DNA from: CAYPLH01 sp964411505
Lineage (GTDB): Bacteria; Bacillota; Clostridia; CAYPLH01; DUMO01
NCBI GenBank assembly: GCA_964411505.1
Contig: CAYPLH010000018.1
Location: 1-64,000 of the forward strand
DNA: 64,000 nt
Direction of reading: 5' to 3'
Position 1 is the stretch's first letter. Each line of letters starts with the position of its first letter. Shown here one piece after another: positions 27,971 to 36,328 of this stretch. The notes beneath the pieces were generated by a model that saw only the letters and a program-made list of their open reading frames with translations, searched no databases and was not told the origin of the DNA. Both the position numbers and the translations under genes were made by a program.

Positions 27971-28483
27971 TTACGGCAATCTTTCTAAAATCTCAAGACC
28001 AACTGCTGTCAGTTGGACACCACCCATAATTTCAATCTCCACGATCGCCTGTCGCCTGCGAGGATGTATTTTCTTTATAATGCTTTCTCGTCCAATAAGT
28101 GGACCGTCAGTAATAAAAAAGCGATCACCTTTGATAAATCCCTTTGATGCCTCAATACAATCCTTGCCTTGCCACAGATAATCCAATGCTGCCCGTTCCT
28201 TTTGGTGCATTGCTGCCTCATGGGTGTCACTATAGCGGAGTAATTGTATAGTTGCTTCAGATTTGTAAACGCATTCTTGTGCCCGCATTACAAACTCATC
28301 ATTTTTTATTTTTGTAGTAACGAATATATAACCCGGAAAGGCAAGGTGAGTCACCTTTTTGACTTCGCCCTTTTTTCTGAAAAACGTCTCTACCGTCAAC
28401 TTCTGGAAAGTAATCTCATCTTTAAATACAGCGTTGGTTTCTTTTGCCGCTTTTTCTTCTTGTCCGATTTTTGCCAAAAACAC
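27971..28483 (-). CDS. Second NusG-like (LoaP-type) antiterminator
   Basis: A 170-residue NusG paralogue with an NGN domain (GQEEKAAKE, HLAFPGYIFVTTKI) and a C-terminal KOW domain (KGDRFFITDGPLIGRESII). The start is doubtful. GTG 28483 has no ribosome site, and the aromatic pair that usually opens NusG proteins would lie upstream, where the frame meets a TGA at codon -4. A strong GGAGGGGG (about 28525) lies some 40 bases upstream with no matching ATG. The N-terminus may be damaged. It is first in the operon after the leader and could act with LoaP. Confidence 0.75.
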   Translation of the reverse strand: MFLAKIGQEEKAAKETNAVFKDEITFQKLTVETFFRKKGEVKKVTHLAFPGYIFVTTKIKNDEFVMRAQECVYKSEATIQLLRYSDTHEAAMHQKERAALDYLWQGKDCIEASKGFIKGDRFFITDGPLIGRESIIKKIHPRRRQAIVEIEIMGGVQLTAVGLEILERLP

Positions 28484-28759
28484 AAATAAAAATCAGTGTA
28501 TCCAATATATTTGATATTTACCCCCTCCAATAGCAAACCTACATACAGCTTTGCCCTTTCACTTGCTTACTAGCATGTACCAGATTTAATTAAAAAATTT
28601 TGAAATTTTCAAGCTCATGTTAAATATGATTACACATCACGCTTTAGTTGGTTTTGTCAAGAATTTCAAGGTAAAAGATCATTAATCCATGCAAAAAGGT
28701 GGGTTTGTTTTTCACTGTCGGATTGTGTTGGATCAAGTAGTTTTAAAGTATGCTTTTCT

Positions 28760-28798
28760 TGACATAAAAAAACACCCTTTCAGAGTAATTTTTTGTCA
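28760..28798 (-). terminator. Leader terminator, candidate LoaP readthrough site
   Basis: On the minus strand an A-rich arm and a T-rich arm pair around ACTC-TGAAA-GGGT, followed by seven T's; outer TGACA/TGTCA halves extend the stem. It lies after the operon promoter and before the first structural gene, so operon expression needs readthrough. That is the expected arrangement for processive antitermination by LoaP. Confidence 0.6.
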
Positions 28799-28806
28799 GG
28801 ATACAT
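28780..28806 (-). CDS. Possible 8-codon leader peptide
   Basis: AAAGGAGAGAG is followed directly by ATG and eight codons (MYPDKKLL). The TGA stop falls inside the first arm of the terminator stem. A ribosome finishing this peptide would cover the hairpin, which suggests translation-coupled attenuation. It is too short to confirm from sequence alone. Confidence 0.35.
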   Translation of the reverse strand: MYPDKKLL

Positions 28807-28907
28807 CTCTCTCCTTTCACATGCTGTTGTTTATAATATATAGAGAATAATATATACCCTATATACATAAAAAGCATGCTACTTGAAGTTTATATAACAT
28901 ACAAATC

Positions 28908-28938
28908 TACTAACCGACGACGAATCAGCCTGTTAGTA
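28908..28938 (-). promoter_or_regulatory. Leader hairpin, candidate LoaP recognition element
   Basis: A perfect 7-bp stem (TACTAAC/GTTAGTA) encloses a GC-richer 17-base loop, about 50 to 80 bases after the predicted transcription start. LoaP proteins are known to need an RNA hairpin in the leader of target operons. The match here is by position and structure only. Confidence 0.4.
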
Positions 28939-28994
28939 CACTTGTATTTTGTATCAGAATAAAAGGTTGTTCTCTTTCTTATTTGTACAACATC

Positions 28995-29023
28995 AAATTA
29001 CCATAATTTTTTATGCTTGTCAA
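28995..29023 (-). promoter_or_regulatory. Predicted SigA promoter of the biosynthetic operon
   Basis: Minus-strand TTGACA (29018-29023), a 17-base spacer, then TAATTT (28995-29000) preceded by TGG, an extended -10. It lies between loaP and the rest of the cluster. A nearby perfect 10-bp inverted repeat (29061-29070 and 29119-29128) lies just beyond loaP. Confidence 0.55.
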
Positions 29024-29201
29024 CAATTTTTTTGTATGTTTTTCTGCCTTTTTTTCTGCTAAAGCTGCTAATCATGTAATACTCTATATTTTGCGTGTTA
29101 TAGATTCATTATTTCTCATAGCAGCTTTTCAGGTTATATTTTGAACACCGTATAACTTTATATGTATCCATATGATACTTATGTTTGTATAATTCGACAA
29201 G

Positions 29202-29744
29202 TTATCCAATCCTAGCTTTGTCTTCCTCTACAGGTTTTACAATATCAATTCCCAAAATGAATTTGTAACAAGTATTAAACATGCATAACTCAATTTTTAC
29301 TGCCTTTTGCCGCTTGTTTATTTCTTTTACTATACCGTGGTACCCTTTAAATGCCCCATCAATTATCTGCACTTTAGAACCAACTGCGATACCTTTTAAA
29401 ATCCTTATTACGCCTTGATCGTCGGTTAAATCTAATATAGGTTTCATCTCTTCATCGCTTATAATTTTTATTCCATCCTCGCTTATCCCTAAAATCTTAG
29501 TTGGGCGTGGTATATTTCGTATAGTATAGAATATTTTATGGGTCATAATGAGCTTAATAAATACATATCCGGGAAACAAGGTCTTGGCAACCACCTCCAT
29601 TTTACCATTTTTCCGTTCATATCTCTCGCGTCTAGGTATTAATAACTCATAATTAATACCCTTTAACCTTTGTTCAATGAATTTTGTGAGTTTTTCCTCC
29701 TGTCCAGTAAAAGTAAATATTACATGCCAATTTCTTTCTGGCAT
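29202..29744 (-). CDS. loaP: LoaP-type transcription antiterminator
   Basis: A 180-residue NusG paralogue. The NGN domain opens with NWHVIFTFTGQEEK and contains LFPGYVFIKL. The KOW domain follows (KVQIIDGAFKGYHGIVKEI). LoaP proteins drive RNA polymerase through terminators in single long operons, usually antibiotic or polysaccharide clusters, and are encoded at their upstream edge, as here. AAGGGGG precedes the ATG. The gene is set apart from the operon by about 700 bases of leader. Confidence 0.9.
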   Translation of the reverse strand: MPERNWHVIFTFTGQEEKLTKFIEQRLKGINYELLIPRRERYERKNGKMEVVAKTLFPGYVFIKLIMTHKIFYTIRNIPRPTKILGISEDGIKIISDEEMKPILDLTDDQGVIRILKGIAVGSKVQIIDGAFKGYHGIVKEINKRQKAVKIELCMFNTCYKFILGIDIVKPVEEDKARIG

Positions 29745-29972
29745 ATAAGTTCCCCCTTAACCGCCTGGAAGTGAACTATTTTACATACGATTATATACAC
29801 AGTTGTATGTTCGATTCTCAGGACTCGCTTTCACTTAGTATGATAATTTACAATCACTTATTTGTATATAGTATTTTTCCTACTTTATAGTAAAAAACCA
29901 ATATTACTTGAAAACAGACTATAATATTAAAATTGGAATATATTTTATTGAGAATTTCACTACTTATTTCCC

Positions 29973-30001
29973 TTGTGATTTTTAAATATTTTTTCTATAA
30001 T
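29973..30001 (+). promoter_or_regulatory. Predicted SigA promoter of amidase gene
   Basis: TTGTGA, a 17-base spacer and a consensus TATAAT, 32 bases before the start codon of the amidase gene. Confidence 0.65.
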
Positions 30002-30033
30002 AAATATGCACTCATATACCAAGGAGGTAATCA

Positions 30034-30831
30034 ATGAAAGAGAAGAGCATCTTTTATATAATTTTATTCGCAGCTATTTTATGTACTATATTACTTGCAA
30101 CCTTTGACTACAATGGCAACAGGGGGTCAAACCCTTTCTTGGGTACGCCTGAACAATCTTCTTTGGATCCGACACAAAACATCCACCAGGGTGCAGCTAT
30201 CAGCAATGCTACATTACCGCCTGTTAAAACAGAGGTAAAGGATGCAGTATCCCCAGAAGAACCTCTTCTCGTTGTTATAGATGCTGGTCATGGAGGAATC
30301 GATCCCGGTTGTGTCGACAACGGATTAAAAGAGAAGGATATTGTTCTTGATATTGCATTAAAGCTCAATGAGATTCTAAAAAAAAGTGATATTGCTACGT
30401 ATATGATAAGAGAGGGGGATGACTTTGTTGACCATGAAGAAAGAATAGAGATTGCAAACGATAAAAATGCAGCTCTTTTTTTAAGCATACATTGTGATTG
30501 GTTTGAAGACAAAAGTGTAAACGGCACTCAGACCCTTTATATGCCCTCAAGAGCCTTAAAAAAAGGCAAACTAATCGAAATTGATTATGCGCTAACAATA
30601 CAGGAAGAACTGATGAATTCTCTTAAAACAAATGACCGGGGTATTAACGACCGATCTGATCTGGCTGTGTTAAGCAGCGCAAAAATGCCTTCTGTAATAG
30701 TTGAGTTAGGCTTTTTATCTAGCGAAAAAGATGTGGTATTTTTAAAAAGCAGTGATTTTAGAGAAAAAACTGCAGAAGCTCTTGCAAGAGGGATACAAAA
30801 GTCATTATTGAAGATAAACGGTGAGGAATAA
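30034..30831 (+). CDS. N-acetylmuramoyl-L-alanine amidase (Amidase_3)
   Basis: A 265-residue secreted or membrane-anchored zinc amidase that cuts the lactyl-peptide bond in peptidoglycan. A single hydrophobic segment at residues 5-24 anchors it. The zinc and catalytic residues are in VIDAGHGGIDPG, LFLSIHCDW and VIVELGFLS. AAGGAGGT lies before the ATG and a good SigA promoter precedes it. It is similar to CwlD-type amidases; a second paralogue is at 51491-52258. It converges on dus with two bases between them. Confidence 0.93.
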   Translation: MKEKSIFYIILFAAILCTILLATFDYNGNRGSNPFLGTPEQSSLDPTQNIHQGAAISNATLPPVKTEVKDAVSPEEPLLVVIDAGHGGIDPGCVDNGLKEKDIVLDIALKLNEILKKSDIATYMIREGDDFVDHEERIEIANDKNAALFLSIHCDWFEDKSVNGTQTLYMPSRALKKGKLIEIDYALTIQEELMNSLKTNDRGINDRSDLAVLSSAKMPSVIVELGFLSSEKDVVFLKSSDFREKTAEALARGIQKSLLKINGEE

Positions 30832-30833
30832 AT

Positions 30834-31844
30834 TTATGAACGCTTGGCAATTGTAGCACCGAACCCTCTAAGCTCTTTAGCATAATCATTCAATAATGCA
30901 ATAATATCTTCTTTGTTCGTCAGTTTGAAGATCATGTCTTTTACATAAGTGGAATTTCTCATACCCTTTAAATACCAAGCCACATGCTTTCTCATTTCAA
31001 GCACACCAGAGCGTTCATCTGTTATATCTATCAACATATTCATATGCCGGATGATGGTATTTATCTTTTCCTCAAAAGAAGGTTCTAGAATCGATTCTCC
31101 CGTTTTTAAGTAATGAACAGTTCTTTCAAAAATCCATGGATTCCCCCTTGCACCTCTGCCAACCATCACAGCGTCACATCCAGTTTCGTTAAACATCCTT
31201 CTTGCATCCTCCGGCTCAAATATATCACCGTTGCCAATGACAGGAATGGATAGCGCTTGCTTCAGCTCCCGGATAATATCCCAATCAGCTTTTCCGCTAT
31301 AGAACTGCTGGCGTGTGCGACCATGGAGAGTCACTGCCAAGGCTCCGCTCTGCTCTGCTATTCTCCCTATTTCCACCGCATTAATACTGTCATCATCCCA
31401 TCCTTTTCGGATCTTTACAGTAACAGGCTTTTGGGTAGCCCTTACCACTGACTCAATTATTCTGCCTGCCAAAAGAGGGTCTTTCATTAGTGCACTGCCT
31501 TCACCATTCTTAGTAATCTTCGGGGTAGGACAGCCCATATTAATGTCAATAATGCTTGCATCTGAATCAGATAGCTGTTTCGCGATTTCTGCCATTATAT
31601 GGGGTTCAGATCCAAAAATCTGTATGACGCAAGGTTTTTCTTCATGATTAATTTCTGCAATCTTTAAGGTTTTCTCACTACTATAGTGCATCCCTTTTGC
31701 ACTAATCATCTCGGTATATACAAGTCCTGCGCCATGCTCCCTGCATAAAATTCTAAAGGGCATATCAGTTACACCTGCCATGGGCGCAAGAAAAATATTG
31801 TTTTTCGGTATCACATTGCCTATTTTAATTCTGTCTTTATTCAT
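30834..31844 (-). CDS. dusB: tRNA dihydrouridine synthase
   Basis: A 336-residue FMN enzyme that reduces uridine to dihydrouridine in the tRNA D-loop. It shows LAPMAGVTDMPFR, INMGCPTPKI with the active-site cysteine, TVKIRKGWDDD and GNGDIFEPEDA. Length and motifs fit the bacterial DusB subfamily. It lies tail to tail with the amidase gene. Confidence 0.95.
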   Translation of the reverse strand: MNKDRIKIGNVIPKNNIFLAPMAGVTDMPFRILCREHGAGLVYTEMISAKGMHYSSEKTLKIAEINHEEKPCVIQIFGSEPHIMAEIAKQLSDSDASIIDINMGCPTPKITKNGEGSALMKDPLLAGRIIESVVRATQKPVTVKIRKGWDDDSINAVEIGRIAEQSGALAVTLHGRTRQQFYSGKADWDIIRELKQALSIPVIGNGDIFEPEDARRMFNETGCDAVMVGRGARGNPWIFERTVHYLKTGESILEPSFEEKINTIIRHMNMLIDITDERSGVLEMRKHVAWYLKGMRNSTYVKDMIFKLTNKEDIIALLNDYAKELRGFGATIAKRS

Positions 31845-31904
31845 ATGTTCATATTATACAATAAAATTCGGTTTTGCAGTAGGTAAATACATGAAAATCA
31901 GGTA

Positions 31905-31933
31905 TTGACTTTTAAAGTATAACTGTATACAAT
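31905..31933 (+). promoter_or_regulatory. Predicted SigA promoter with long leader
   Basis: TTGACT, a 17-base spacer, then TACAAT. The leader to the next gene would be about 165 bases. It contains a possible 10-codon ORF (31964-31996, MIKHRLNIYT, with GAGGT before the ATG) and an ATAGAT/ATCTAT hairpin, hinting at leader control. Confidence 0.55.
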
Positions 31934-32103
31934 TATAAAAATCCTCCATGTGAGGTAATAGCCATGATTAAACATAGATTAAACATCTATACCTGATTTT
32001 AAATTCTGATAACACAAATAAAAGGTGCAGATTATTATGGTTTGCAGTTTAAATTATGCAAAGCGTCATATTTTTGTTACCATTTTTAAAAGGAGGCGTG
32101 CAT

Positions 32104-33471
32104 ATGTTAGAATTTAGCAAAAAGACAAACACTTTGGAGCAGTCAGTCTATAAATATAGCTTACAAGATGTAAAAGAACCGAATCTCTACAGGTTCCTTT
32201 ATCCTTATGATGAAATCCCAAAGATTCCATTCAATCACCGTAGGGTTCCTATGAATGTGCCTGAAGAGTTATGGATCACCGATACAACATTCAGAGACGG
32301 TCAACAATCAAGAACCCCGTATACAACTAAACAAATTGTGGATGTATATGATATGCTTCATAGACTCAGCGGTGAAAAAGGCATTATACGGCAAACAGAG
32401 TTTTTTATATACAGTGATAATGATAGAAATGCTTTATATAAATGCATGGAAAGAGGTTACAAGTACCCAGAAGTTACTACATGGATACGCGCTACCAAAA
32501 ATGATTTTAAACTTGTAAAAGATATCGGGATTAAAGAAACCGGGATATTAGTCAGTTGTTCTGATTATCATATCTTCAAGAAACTCAACATGAGCCGTCA
32601 GCAAGCGGCAGATCATTACCTTGGAGTGGTAAAGGATGCGTTGTCCTATGGTATTAAACCAAGATGTCATCTTGAGGATCTCACCAGAGCAGACTTTTAT
32701 GGTTTTGTGGTTCCATTTGTAAATGAGTTGATGCACCTCGCAGAAGAAGCGGGCATTCCCATTAAAATACGTGCATGCGACACAATGGGGTATGGCATTC
32801 CTTATCCTGGAGTAGCGCTTCCACGAAGTGTTCCTGGAATTATCTACGGACTGTGTCACTATTCAGGAGTTCCTTCTTTTGAACTGGAATGGCATGGTCA
32901 CAACGATTTTTATAAAGGCGTTGCAAACGCTGTAACTGCATGGCTATACGGTGCATCAGCAGTTAATTGTGCCTTGCTTGGTATAGGTGAACGTACTGGA
33001 AATGTACCTACCGAGGCAATGGTATTTGAGTATGCAAGTCTTAAGGGTACAACAGATGGAATGGATACCACTGTTATCACAGAAATAGCAGAGTATTTTG
33101 AAAAGGAAATGGGATATGAAATTCCACCAATGACACCTTTTGTAGGTAAAAACTTTAACGTTACAAGAGCAGGCATCCATGCTGACGGTCTTTTAAAAGA
33201 TGAGGAAATTTACAATATCTTTGACACGTCCAAAATTCTTAACCGTCCTCCGATGGTTGCCGTAACCAATCTATCTGGGCTCGCTGGTATTGCTCATTGG
33301 ATTAATACCTTCTATAAACTAGATAGCCAGTCGAAGGTTGATAAAAAAGAGCCCTTTGTCGCAAAGATCAAAGGTTGGATTGATACAGAATTTGCAAATG
33401 GAAGAGTTGCTGCCGTTAGTGACGAAGAACTTGAAAAGTTGGTTTTAAAATATGCACCTGACAGATTTTAA
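32104..33471 (+). CDS. Re-citrate-synthase-like HMGL family protein
   Basis: 455 residues from ATG 32104, which follows AAAGGAGG; a start at 32056 lacks one. It belongs to the isopropylmalate synthase/HMG-CoA-lyase-like TIM-barrel family, with the metal and acetyl-CoA site in WITDTTFRDGQQSR and the HGHND motif. Length and sequence style match the Re-citrate synthases of anaerobic clostridia such as Clostridium kluyveri, which make citrate from oxaloacetate and acetyl-CoA. The regulatory domain of LeuA is missing. It is often annotated as 2-isopropylmalate synthase; I prefer Re-citrate synthase but cannot exclude the other. Confidence 0.75.
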   Translation: MLEFSKKTNTLEQSVYKYSLQDVKEPNLYRFLYPYDEIPKIPFNHRRVPMNVPEELWITDTTFRDGQQSRTPYTTKQIVDVYDMLHRLSGEKGIIRQTEFFIYSDNDRNALYKCMERGYKYPEVTTWIRATKNDFKLVKDIGIKETGILVSCSDYHIFKKLNMSRQQAADHYLGVVKDALSYGIKPRCHLEDLTRADFYGFVVPFVNELMHLAEEAGIPIKIRACDTMGYGIPYPGVALPRSVPGIIYGLCHYSGVPSFELEWHGHNDFYKGVANAVTAWLYGASAVNCALLGIGERTGNVPTEAMVFEYASLKGTTDGMDTTVITEIAEYFEKEMGYEIPPMTPFVGKNFNVTRAGIHADGLLKDEEIYNIFDTSKILNRPPMVAVTNLSGLAGIAHWINTFYKLDSQSKVDKKEPFVAKIKGWIDTEFANGRVAAVSDEELEKLVLKYAPDRF

Positions 33472-33525
33472 AAAATAGATGGTTAAAGTGTGCCTTCCTA
33501 TATAATGACGAAGTAATATATGTTT

Positions 33526-33545
33526 GAGCTGCTTTTTAGCAGCTC
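33526..33545 (+). terminator. Intrinsic terminator after Re-citrate synthase gene
   Basis: A 7-bp stem GAGCTGC/GCAGCTC with a six-base loop, followed by a T-rich stretch. Confidence 0.75.
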
Positions 33546-33611
33546 ATTCTTCATCTTTTTCTTGTAATAAAACATGTCTTTTTTGCATACATCTTAATGG
33601 GGTGATCAAAT

Positions 33612-34250
33612 ATGTTTATTTTTACATTGAATGCAAGAAAGGCTATTCTTTTTTTGATACTAGCACTAATATTGGTTTTTCTTCTCGGAATATTTTTTTT
33701 CATAGAGCGACCACAAAAGGATGTGAAAAACTCCGAAATTGTTGCATGTAGTGCCAACCTTGACAATTCAAAATTTGTTGCATTCCTTGCATCCTCCGAT
33801 TCTGAACAAAAAAATATAGAAATCTTTGATATAATTCGAGGAGAAGTTATAAAGGTTAAATCGCTGACAGAAGAAGTAAGAACCCTGTCAGCATCATATG
33901 TGCGTAATGTAAAAAGCCTGTACGTTAAAGTTAATGCCTTCCCCAACAAAGGCTATATAGTAAAGATACCTCAGGTTCCACCCCTAAAAACACAGAAGCC
34001 ATTGTTCACCGATTACGGTATAAACACAATTAGTGAATTGTTCGTTATTTTTCCTGAACAAGAAGTGCCTTATTTACTTGTACTTGATAAAAAATATAAC
34101 CCTTTTTTCTACAACTTTGAAGGAAATACTGAAAAGCTCTTATCACTGATCGAGTTGGAAATGGCGTCCCAGGCAGGGATCGAACCCGCATCAGTGGAAC
34201 CGGAATCCACTACCTTATCCATTAGGCCACTGGGACAGATGATTTTTTAA
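33612..34250 (+). CDS. Membrane-anchored hypothetical protein overlapping a tRNA
   Basis: A 212-residue frame with one hydrophobic segment at about residues 12-34 and an extracytoplasmic beta-rich remainder; no family recognised. A GGGGTGATC lies just before the ATG. The last 30 or so residues (ELEMASQAGIEPAS onward) are read from the complement of tRNA-Arg, so the real functional end may be near residue 180. No alternative stop occurs before the tRNA. Confidence 0.6.
   Translation: MFIFTLNARKAILFLILALILVFLLGIFFFIERPQKDVKNSEIVACSANLDNSKFVAFLASSDSEQKNIEIFDIIRGEVIKVKSLTEEVRTLSASYVRNVKSLYVKVNAFPNKGYIVKIPQVPPLKTQKPLFTDYGINTISELFVIFPEQEVPYLLVLDKKYNPFFYNFEGNTEKLLSLIELEMASQAGIEPASVEPESTTLSIRPLGQMIF
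34162..34236 (-). tRNA. tRNA-Arg (CCG)
   Basis: A complete cloverleaf on the minus strand. The acceptor stem is GTCCCAG/CTGGGAC, the anticodon stem GTGGA/TCCAC encloses TTCCGGT (anticodon CCG), the T-loop is TTCGATC and the 3' CCA is encoded. It is antisense to the end of a hypothetical gene. Confidence 0.95.
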
Positions 34251-34341
34251 AAACTTTCTGTATGCAAATTATATTATACAACATTCCTCTTAAAAATCAA
34301 GGTGCATATCACAGCTTCGTCAATCCGCTTTTTTAGCTACA

Positions 34342-34403
34342 GTTACTGTTCAAAGTACATTATTTTATGAACAATATCTCTTTAGCTGCCTGTAAACAGT
34401 AAC
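34342..34403. repeat. GTTAC-ended intergenic inverted-repeat element, copy 1
   Basis: The ends GTTACTGTT and AACAGTAAC are a perfect 9-bp inverted repeat around 44 bases. Its right half (34374-34403) closely matches 55995-56025 and the complement of 49491-49520. Confidence 0.6.
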
Positions 34404-34429
34404 TTTACACATGAATAAATAATCTTCCC

Positions 34430-35086
34430 TTATAGCATAAGCTTTACAAGCCAGTTACTGATAATATATTCAAGAGCAAGTCCTTCTAAATACGACCACA
34501 TAAAAACAGCTAGAAAAACAATGATCACAAATTCAAATCCAGCTTTGTATAATGCACTTACACCATGGGTAATTATGCAGTTAAACCAGACCTGAATAAC
34601 GCCATAGATTATTACAAGGCTCATTATAATAACAGGTGTGTATTCATCAGGGGGAATTTTAAAATATGCAAAGCTCGATATTAAATTAAGTGGTAAAACT
34701 GGAATATGAGCTAAAATATAAACCTTCATTAATATTATAACAGTAGGATTAAAGGATTCCTTAGATTCTTTTTCTTCGAGGCGTTTTTGAGTACCAAATT
34801 TCTTGCTTAAAAACCCGAATAAGTCAAACATTGGCCATGAAAACAAAAAGACATCCATCGAACCAGCAATAATCAAAATAATCAATGATAATACAATAGC
34901 AAGCACGACATCAAAAGCGGATTTTCCTAAATATAAATCCTCATAATGCTTATATAAGTATGCGTACATGTCAATCGCACCCACGAAAAATATGCCTGCA
35001 ATTAGAGTTTCCTTTTTATCAGTAAGTCTTTGAAAAAGACTTTTAGGCAAAAGTAAAATGTTTAATAACTTCATTAGTGCCTCCAT
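34430..35086 (-). CDS. Yip1-like integral membrane protein
   Basis: A 218-residue protein with five or six hydrophobic segments and no catalytic motif. The layout resembles Yip1-domain membrane proteins. It is the last gene of an ABC-2 export operon and lies 20 bases after a permease gene. Function unknown. Confidence 0.6.
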   Translation of the reverse strand: MEALMKLLNILLLPKSLFQRLTDKKETLIAGIFFVGAIDMYAYLYKHYEDLYLGKSAFDVVLAIVLSLIILIIAGSMDVFLFSWPMFDLFGFLSKKFGTQKRLEEKESKESFNPTVIILMKVYILAHIPVLPLNLISSFAYFKIPPDEYTPVIIMSLVIIYGVIQVWFNCIITHGVSALYKAGFEFVIIVFLAVFMWSYLEGLALEYIISNWLVKLML

Positions 35087-35106
35087 AAGCTGCCTTTATA
35101 ATCAGT

Positions 35107-36324
35107 TTATCTATTAATTTTTTCAACTTGTAAACCTGTTCTTACTATAATATAACTTATTGGGAGTAAAATCAATGGAATAATTAACAATATGCCAAAC
35201 GTTTCCAATACGCCTTTGGTCAATTCTGGGTTTATAATCAAGCTGTTTATGGCATAAAGCGTCCATCCTTGCGGTGTAAATCTCGAAAGTGCTTGAATCC
35301 TTTGAGGCACATCTACAAAGTTCCAAAAACAACCTCCTATAAATCCGGTCACTAAGGCCAAAAAGGGTGCAGCGGATTGTAATTGTGCAGAAGTTTTCAG
35401 AATAGAAGAAAGAAACATACCAATAGAAATAACACAAATCAAATAAGCTGCCATAACTAAATAGGACAATACGCTAGTAAAAAGTACAACTCCAAAGACA
35501 AGCCTGATAATAACAGCAAAAAGTAAAATCTGCAATATACCTGAAATAAAAATAGCAATGATATTTGCCGCATACGTTAGAAAAAGTGCATCAATGCATG
35601 CAATAAGTCTTTTTAGCGTGCCGTTCGTTCTTTCTTCAATCAGCCAACCACTGCAAAACAGTATATATAGCATAATAAACGCAGTAATTATTCCTGCAGA
35701 AGTCGCAGTTGCAGCAGGCATGTAGAAGCCTTGCTTGTCCGGCTCGCCTCCTTTAATCTCGTAGTACTCCATTTTCATTAACGGCTCGGGCTCCCAAAAA
35801 GAATCTGTATATTCTATTACTTCGTTAAAAAGCTCATCTCCAGATACCTTACCAAGCTTCTTATAATTTGACACTACACTATTTGCAGCCATGTATCCCG
35901 AATGTATTCTCAAAACCTCACCAGCTACAATTTCTGCTATATATTCTGATGAATATGACGCAGGTGATTTTATAAAATCAATTAGTTCATTTGCGTTGCC
36001 TGCCTTTAATTTATCCGAAAACCCTTGCTTTATTAAAAACACAGCTTCCACCTTGTTTTGCATAAGTTCATCTCCAGCTTTATTGCGGTCAAGAATACTA
36101 ACCGCCAGACCTTCCTTGCCTTGTATCCTTTCTACAAGAAGCTGTGAATCATCAGAAATATCCTCATCTACCAGAACAACAGGCACTATTCCCAATTTTT
36201 CATGTCTTAGAGCAAGCCCTGTTGCTAGGGTGATGAAAACCGGTATGATAATCATTGCACATAAGAACACCTTATCACTTGCCATCATTTTAAGCTTATA
36301 ATATACAATTGAGAATAACTTCAT
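35107..36324 (-). CDS. ABC-2 type transporter permease
   Basis: A 405-residue permease. One N-terminal helix (about 20-40) is followed by a large extracytoplasmic loop, then five or six helices from about residue 215 on, the usual ABC-2 plan. A second permease is encoded four bases upstream, so the two probably form a heterodimer driven by the ATPase at 39509-40243. The substrate is unknown. Confidence 0.85.
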   Translation of the reverse strand: MKLFSIVYYKLKMMASDKVFLCAMIIIPVFITLATGLALRHEKLGIVPVVLVDEDISDDSQLLVERIQGKEGLAVSILDRNKAGDELMQNKVEAVFLIKQGFSDKLKAGNANELIDFIKSPASYSSEYIAEIVAGEVLRIHSGYMAANSVVSNYKKLGKVSGDELFNEVIEYTDSFWEPEPLMKMEYYEIKGGEPDKQGFYMPAATATSAGIITAFIMLYILFCSGWLIEERTNGTLKRLIACIDALFLTYAANIIAIFISGILQILLFAVIIRLVFGVVLFTSVLSYLVMAAYLICVISIGMFLSSILKTSAQLQSAAPFLALVTGFIGGCFWNFVDVPQRIQALSRFTPQGWTLYAINSLIINPELTKGVLETFGILLIIPLILLPISYIIVRTGLQVEKINR

Positions 36325-36328
36325 ATTA

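Noticed and set aside
32056..32103. Upstream start for the Re-citrate-synthase-like gene
   Set aside because: The ATG at 32104 has AAAGGAGG at good spacing, and the extension is hydrophobic and unlike the family.
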